A stretch of DNA of 17,776 nt, taken from contig JAILOW010000197.1 of the NCBI GenBank assembly GCA_024690635.1, forward strand, positions 1 through 17,776. The letters are read 5' to 3'. This DNA is from Butyrivibrio sp. (GTDB lineage Bacteria > Bacillota_A > Clostridia > Lachnospirales > Lachnospiraceae). Each line of letters starts with the position of its first letter. Position 1 is the stretch's first letter. Both the position numbers and the translations under genes were made by a program. The notes under the pieces were generated by a model. That model ran no database searches. It saw nothing but the letters and a program-made list of their open reading frames with translations, and had not been told where the DNA came from. Shown here in pieces: positions 14,886-17,776 of this stretch.

Positions 14886-15797
14886 TTAATCGAATAGTCC
14901 TTTACTGATATAGCGGTCTCCCCTGTCAGGAAAGACTGTTACGATGTTTCCGTGATCTATTTCCTTTGCAAGCTTAAGTGATGCTGCAAGTGCCGCTCCT
15001 GAAGAGGAGCCTGCAATTATTCCTTCATGAAGTGCAAGACTTCTTACGGTTTCAAATGCCTCCTTGTCGGAGATCTTTATAACCTTATCCACCAGCGTGA
15101 TATCCATGGTGTCGGCAATGAAATCATTGCCAATGCCCTCTATGTCGTAGTCGGCATGCTCTCCTCCGCCTATAATGGAGCCTATAGGGTCTGCCAGAAC
15201 GCCTTTGATATCAGGATTCTGCTCTTTAAGGTATTTAACTATTCCTGAAAAGGTTCCTCCGCTTCCTGCTCCTGCCACGAAGTAATCTATGTTACCGTCC
15301 AGCTGCTTATATATCTCAGGTCCTGTGGTTTCATAGTGGGCTCTTGGATTGGCGGGGTTATTAAACTGTTTTAAAGAGATGGCACCCGGAATTGATGCTA
15401 TGATCTCATCAGCCTTTCTGTCAGCTCCAAGCATGCCCTCCTCTCTTGGTGTATTTACTATCTCTGCTCCAAGTGCCCTCATGAGCTTTTGCTTTTCCTG
15501 TGAAAACTTTAAGGGAACCGTAAAGATGATCCTGTAGCCTTTGTTAAGAGCTGCAAGCGCAATACCTATTCCGGTATTTCCGGCTGTTGCATCAACTATT
15601 GTTCCGCTGGGCTTTAGGATTCCTCTTTCCTCAGCGTCTTTTATCATGTACTCTCCAACCCTGTCTTTTACGCTTCCAGCAGGATTCATAAGTTCAAGCT
15701 TGGCGTAGAGGTTAACGCCTTCCTTAACTCCCAGGTGGTTCAGTTTGATTATCGGCGTATTGCCTACCATGTCATGCACATCCATATATACATCCAT
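14886..15797 (-). CDS. mccA: MccA-type cystathionine beta-synthase / cysteine synthase, PLP-dependent
   Basis: A 303-residue fold-type II PLP enzyme. PLP Lys44 is in NPAGSVKDR (38-46) and the phosphate-binding region GSSSGAA is near the C-terminus. The substrate loop reads TAGNTG (71-76), as in Bacillus MccA (YrhA), rather than the TSGNTG of housekeeping CysK, and the final VFPDRGDRYISKGLFD closely resembles MccA. MccA makes cystathionine from O-acetylserine and homocysteine; sulfide as acceptor (cysteine synthase activity) is also possible. AAAGGAG is 7 bases before the ATG, and part of it overlaps the mccB stop, so the two are coupled. Being next to mccB strengthens the call. Confidence 0.85.
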   Translation of the reverse strand: MDVYMDVHDMVGNTPIIKLNHLGVKEGVNLYAKLELMNPAGSVKDRVGEYMIKDAEERGILKPSGTIVDATAGNTGIGIALAALNKGYRIIFTVPLKFSQEKQKLMRALGAEIVNTPREEGMLGADRKADEIIASIPGAISLKQFNNPANPRAHYETTGPEIYKQLDGNIDYFVAGAGSGGTFSGIVKYLKEQNPDIKGVLADPIGSIIGGGEHADYDIEGIGNDFIADTMDITLVDKVIKISDKEAFETVRSLALHEGIIAGSSSGAALAASLKLAKEIDHGNIVTVFPDRGDRYISKGLFD

Positions 15798-15809
15798 ATT
15801 TTTTCTCCT

Positions 15810-16961
15810 TTAAACAGCTGCATTTTCGATTGCCTGTTTGATATCAGCTATGATGTCATCTGCGTTTTCGATTCCAACAGAAAGTCTTATAAGCTCATCC
15901 ACAATGCCAACCTTTTTCCTGATATCAGCAGGAATTGCGGCATGTGTCATGGTTGCGGGGTGGCATACTAAAGATTCCACTCCTCCAAGGCTCTCTGCCA
16001 GGGTAACAAGCTTTAAGTTCTTAAAGAATTTGCGGTAGTCATATTTTTCATTAAGAACAAAAGAGATCATTGCTCCTGCTCCGTCAGCCTGCTTTTTCTG
16101 GATTTCATAGCCGGGATCGGATTTAAGTCCGGGATAATAAACTTTGCTGACATATCCGCTTTCTTCAAGCCATTTAGCTATCTTGCCGGCGTTTTCAACG
16201 TGTCTGTCCATTCTTACTCCCAGGGTCTTGATGCCTCTTATGATTAGGAAGCTGTCCCAGGGTGCCAGCACTCCGCCGATGGCGTTCTGCAGATAGTAAA
16301 GGCGGTCCGCCAGCTCTTTATCCCTGACAACCACAAAACCCGAAATGGTATCGCTGTGTCCTCCAAGATACTTGGTTCCGCTGTGGATCACTATGTCGGC
16401 TCCAAGCTCAAGTGGCCTTTGGAGATAGGGTGTCAGGAACGTGTTGTCAACTATAAGGAGCTTATTGTGTTTTTTTGCGATCTTTGCAACCGCTTCAATA
16501 TCGGTAACGGTTAAAAGGGGATTGGCGGGACTCTCAACGTATATTGCTTTCACATCACCTGTTATGGCTTTTTCAACAGAGGTAAGATCGGAAGTGTTTA
16601 CGATCTCGTAGGTAATACCGAAGTTTTTAAATACGTTGTCCAGGATTCTGAAGGTCCCGCCGTAGATGTTGTCAGATACTATAAGTTTGTCACCCGATTT
16701 AAAAAGAGAAAGTACTGTATTTATGGCTGCAAGTCCGGAGGCAAAAGCAAGTCCGTATTCACCTTTTTCAAGGTCGGAGATGAGCTTTTCAAGTGCAGCT
16801 CTTGTGGGATTTCCTGTTCTTGAGTATTCCCATCCTCTGTTTTCTCCGATTCCGTCCTGCTTGTAGGTGGAAGTCTGGTAAACGGGAACATTTACGGCTC
16901 CTGTCTGTTCATCACCGTCTATTCCTCCGTGTATAAGTAGTGATTCGATCTTTAAACTCAT
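15810..16961 (-). CDS. mccB: MccB-type cystathionine gamma-lyase / homocysteine gamma-lyase, PLP-dependent
   Basis: A 383-residue trans-sulfuration enzyme of fold type I. The opening LIHGGIDGDEQTGAVNVPVYQTSTY matches Bacillus MccB closely. YSRTGNPTR (46-54), SGLAA (75-79) and PLP Lys197 in HSGTKYLGGHSD are present. MccB splits cystathionine to cysteine (and can release sulfide from homocysteine). With mccA it gives methionine-to-cysteine conversion. Cystathionine gamma-synthase or beta-lyase activity cannot be excluded by sequence alone. A ribosome site AAGGA lies 7 bases before the ATG. It is the first gene of the operon and follows a leader with an attenuator. Confidence 0.87.
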   Translation of the reverse strand: MSLKIESLLIHGGIDGDEQTGAVNVPVYQTSTYKQDGIGENRGWEYSRTGNPTRAALEKLISDLEKGEYGLAFASGLAAINTVLSLFKSGDKLIVSDNIYGGTFRILDNVFKNFGITYEIVNTSDLTSVEKAITGDVKAIYVESPANPLLTVTDIEAVAKIAKKHNKLLIVDNTFLTPYLQRPLELGADIVIHSGTKYLGGHSDTISGFVVVRDKELADRLYYLQNAIGGVLAPWDSFLIIRGIKTLGVRMDRHVENAGKIAKWLEESGYVSKVYYPGLKSDPGYEIQKKQADGAGAMISFVLNEKYDYRKFFKNLKLVTLAESLGGVESLVCHPATMTHAAIPADIRKKVGIVDELIRLSVGIENADDIIADIKQAIENAAV

Positions 16962-17001
16962 TTTGCTTTCCTTCTTTCTTTTGGTTTTGTTTTTTGGTAA
17001 T

Positions 17002-17034
17002 AAAAAACGAGATCCTTTTCTATGAAAAGATCCC
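17002..17034 (-). terminator. Leader terminator of the mcc operon (attenuator)
   Basis: On the minus strand a stem of GGGATCTTTTC (17034-17024) and GAAAAGGATCTC (17020-17009), with a 3-base loop, one G-T pair and one bulged G, is followed by TTTTTT (17007-17002). It lies 40 bases before mccB and downstream of the promoter, so it would stop transcription before the structural genes unless prevented. Confidence 0.85.
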
Positions 17035-17225
17035 GAACGTAATGGCTATTATGATCAGATACTATGATGCATCAACATCGATCAGTATCGGGGCGCATGA
17101 AATACAGATTGAGCGCCCCGGCCATATCATAAGTCCGGGCTGTAAACATTCGACAACAACACATTGCGATATTCTGATGTGCAAATACTGTGTTCTTCAT
17201 GGCTCTCTCCTTACGTGATTTATTG
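17009..17225 (-). promoter_or_regulatory. Putative Cys-tRNA-responsive transcription attenuator leader RNA
   Basis: The leader holds a chain of pairings. AACACA (17194-17189) pairs with TGTGTT (17163-17158) over the Cys codons. Segment 1, GCCCGG (17140-17135), pairs with segment 2 (CCGGG from 17121). Segment 2 alternatively forms a perfect 8-bp GC stem, CGGGGCGC (17120-17113) with GCGCCCCG (17096-17089). GATACT (17089-17084) pairs with AGTATC (17063-17058). Segment 3 also contains CCCGA (17092-17088), which can pair with TCGGG (17036-17032) in the terminator's 5' arm. One consistent model: a ribosome paused at codons 14-16 leaves 1:2 paired, freeing segment 3 for antitermination; completed translation to the stop covers segment 3 and the terminator forms. 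No T-box GGTGGNACCGCG or S-box core is visible. Confidence 0.65.
17072..17200 (-). CDS. Cys-rich leader peptide, 42 residues, of the mcc operon
   Basis: This small ORF opens with an ATG at 17200 behind AAGGAGAG (6 bases spacing), one of the best ribosome sites in the window. It encodes MKNTVFAHQNIAMCCCR and continues to a final Arg-Cys before TGA (17074-17072). Codons 14-16 are TGT-TGT-TGT and codon 42 is TGT, so 4 of 42 residues are Cys, far above a normal 1%. It lies between the mcc promoter and the terminator. The likely role is not as a working protein but as a sensor: a ribosome would pause at the Cys codons when charged tRNA-Cys is scarce. No domain is present. The call is inference from layout and codon content; homologous leaders were not checked. 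Confidence 0.75.
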   Translation of the reverse strand: MKNTVFAHQNIAMCCCRMFTARTYDMAGALNLYFMRPDTDRC

Positions 17226-17231
17226 ATACTG

Positions 17232-17260
17232 ATGATAAATGTATTTACCTACTATGTCAA
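17232..17260 (-). promoter_or_regulatory. Promoter of the mcc operon
   Basis: TTGACA (17260-17255), a 17-base spacer and TATCAT (17237-17232) on the minus strand form a near-consensus sigma-A promoter. The start point is expected near 17225, about 25 bases before the leader peptide ATG. Confidence 0.8.
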
Positions 17261-17271
17261 TATGTTTTAGG

Positions 17272-17311
17272 ATAAGTATTGCTTATAGCCTGTGATCATG
17301 TTTACTTATAG
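17272..17311 (-). repeat. Inverted and direct repeats upstream of the mcc promoter, possible regulator site
   Basis: ATAAG (17272-17276), 5 bases, and CTTAT (17282-17286) form a palindrome that fits the T-N11-A rule of LysR-type binding sites. CTTATAG occurs twice (17282-17288 and 17305-17311), 23 bases apart, about two helical turns. The palindrome sits about 47-61 bases before the predicted start point, where an activator would bind. No regulator gene is nearby. Confidence 0.45.
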
Positions 17312-17341
17312 GTTGGATCAAAAAGTTTTATAATTTTCCGG

Positions 17342-17371
17342 TTGACAAACCTATGGTAATAGAGGTATATT
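17342..17371 (+). promoter_or_regulatory. Promoter of the tRNA-Met gene
   Basis: TTGACA (17342-17347), an 18-base spacer and TATATT (17366-17371). The tRNA begins 33 bases after the -10 box. Confidence 0.75.
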
Positions 17372-17403
17372 ATTTCAGTCGGCTCCAATGAGCAGGCGCA
17401 TAT

Positions 17404-17477
17404 GGCGAGATAGCTCAGCTGGCTAGAGCACGCGGTTCATACCCGCGGTGTCGAGGGTTCAAGTCCCCCTCTCGCTA
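17404..17477 (+). tRNA. tRNA-Met (CAT), elongator type
   Basis: A full cloverleaf can be drawn: acceptor GGCGAGA with TCTCGCT and discriminator A (17477); D-arm GCTC/GAGC; anticodon stem CGCGG/CCGCG with loop TTCATAC (anticodon CAT); T-arm with loop TTCAAGT. The CCA tail is not encoded. The loop and stem resemble Firmicute elongator tRNA-Met. It lacks the initiator's three G-C pairs next to the loop, and is less like tRNA-Ile2, the other CAT-anticodon tRNA. The T-stem has one A-C mismatch (position 50-64: GAGGG against CCCCC). Confidence 0.93.
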
Positions 17478-17480
17478 CTA

Positions 17481-17510
17481 AAAAAGGAAGCGTTTATCGC
17501 TTCCTTTTTT
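17481..17510 (+). terminator. Terminator after tRNA-Met, probably bidirectional
   Basis: GGAAGCG (17486-17492), loop TTTAT and CGCTTCC (17498-17504) are flanked by AAAAA on the left and TTTTTT on the right, so the hairpin can end transcription from both strands. It starts 4 bases after the tRNA. Confidence 0.9.
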
Positions 17511-17600
17511 GTGTCTTCTGGCGTTGCTAATTTGCATCGCAGCTTGCTCGTCACCCCCGCAATCTCTTCCGCCGGCGTCACTTGGAAATATTTCCTGGAA
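17511..17600. other. Gene-free stretch with a GC-rich patch
   Basis: No gene is recognised. Bases about 17537-17583 are clearly richer in G and C than the AT-rich flanks. An open minus-strand frame crosses this patch and runs through the tRNA terminator, which makes it unlikely to be a real gene. Confidence 0.4.
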
Positions 17601-17642
17601 AAAGAAAAATATTACCCGTAATTCTTCCGAAAACAGGTAATA
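17601..17642 (-). terminator. Possible terminator after the DegV-family gene
   Basis: TATTACC (17610-17616) and GGTAATA (17636-17642) form a 7-bp stem with a 19-base loop, followed on the minus strand by TTTTTCTTT. The stem is AT-rich, so it is weaker than the other terminators here. Confidence 0.55.
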
Positions 17643-17691
17643 AATATTAAAAACTCGCTCTCATGCCACAATAACAAATCCTTTGTTCCCA

Positions 17692-17776
17692 TCATTTTGA
17701 GATAAACAGTACTCCCAATGTTCCTGGACCACAATGAGATGAAACAACGCTTCCTGCGCGGGTTTCAAGGATTTCT
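17692..17776 (-). CDS. DegV-family (fatty-acid-binding) protein, C-terminal end only
   Basis: The minus-strand frame from the window edge to TGA (17694-17692) encodes about 27 residues that include AGSVVSSHCGPGTLGVLFI. This matches the C-terminal end of DegV proteins, where a His-x-GPG-x-LG segment closes the domain that binds a fatty acid; in Firmicutes some act as FakB partners of a fatty-acid kinase. The N-terminal bulk of the gene lies beyond the window. A weak terminator follows about 50 bases downstream. Confidence 0.75.
   Translation of the reverse strand, partial: EILETRAGSVVSSHCGPGTLGVLFISK

Noticed and set aside
16940..17218. Plus-strand 92-codon open frame across the mcc leader
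   Set aside because: It lies antisense to the leader peptide and mccB start, has no ribosome site or recognisable family, and its composition follows the hairpins.
16962..17225. SAM-I riboswitch or T-box leader
   Set aside because: These were the first expectation for a Cys/Met operon, but no T-box GGTGGNACCGCG, no specifier-loop layout and no SAM-I core sequence was found on the minus strand; the Cys-codon ORF explains the leader better.
17480..17600. Minus-strand open frame through the GC-rich patch and tRNA terminator
   Set aside because: It reads through a strong bidirectional hairpin, has no start with a ribosome site and no known domain.

Overview
The window looks like chromosomal DNA from a low-to-mid GC Firmicute, most likely a Lachnospiraceae/Clostridia member. 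This rests on strong AAGGAG-type ribosome sites, the conserved order cysS-mrnC-rlmB-sigH, rpmE followed by a DUF1385 (YqhQ-type) gene, and proteins resembling Bacillus/Clostridium MccA and MccB. No database could be searched, so the genus is not claimed. Nearly every protein gene is on the minus strand, so biological order runs from high to low coordinates. I see no IS element, phage gene or CRISPR array.

Region A (about 1-7117, minus) is a housekeeping string with very short gaps or overlaps: alaX-type tRNA editing protein, azlC, azlD, ispF, cysS, mrnC, rlmB, sigH. It is followed by rpmE with its own promoter and terminator, then a DUF1385 membrane protein cut by the window edge. Region B (7118-7822) holds a CarD-family RNA polymerase-binding regulator. 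It has a near-consensus -10 box, a perfect 14-bp cre-like palindrome just downstream of the predicted start point, and a terminator that overlaps its last codons.

Region C (7823-10720) is a compact three-gene unit: a 7-TM c-di-GMP phosphodiesterase with an intact EAL domain and a degenerate GGDEF-like middle, an unrecognised 145-residue protein, and a GNAT acetyltransferase. Its promoter -10 box sits exactly six bases before the ATG, suggesting a leaderless mRNA. Region D (10793-12097) is an intracellular GH13 glycosidase.

Region E (12135-17312, minus) is the most interesting part. It is a sulfur amino acid operon: mccB (cystathionine gamma-lyase type), mccA (cystathionine beta-synthase/cysteine synthase type), metY (O-acetylhomoserine sulfhydrylase type), an AhpD/CMD-like CxxC protein, and an SDR resembling mycofactocin-coupled dehydrogenases. 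A 260-base leader lies upstream, with a TTGACA-17-TATCAT promoter, a 42-codon ORF behind a strong ribosome site carrying three consecutive Cys codons plus a last Cys codon before its stop, several competing hairpins and an intrinsic terminator just before mccB. This has the full layout of a ribosome-mediated attenuator that senses Cys-tRNA. No T-box or S-box (SAM-I) signature is visible in its place.

Region F (17342-17776) has a plus-strand elongator-type tRNA-Met(CAT) with its own promoter and a bidirectional terminator, then the minus-strand 3' end of a DegV-family gene that runs off the window.
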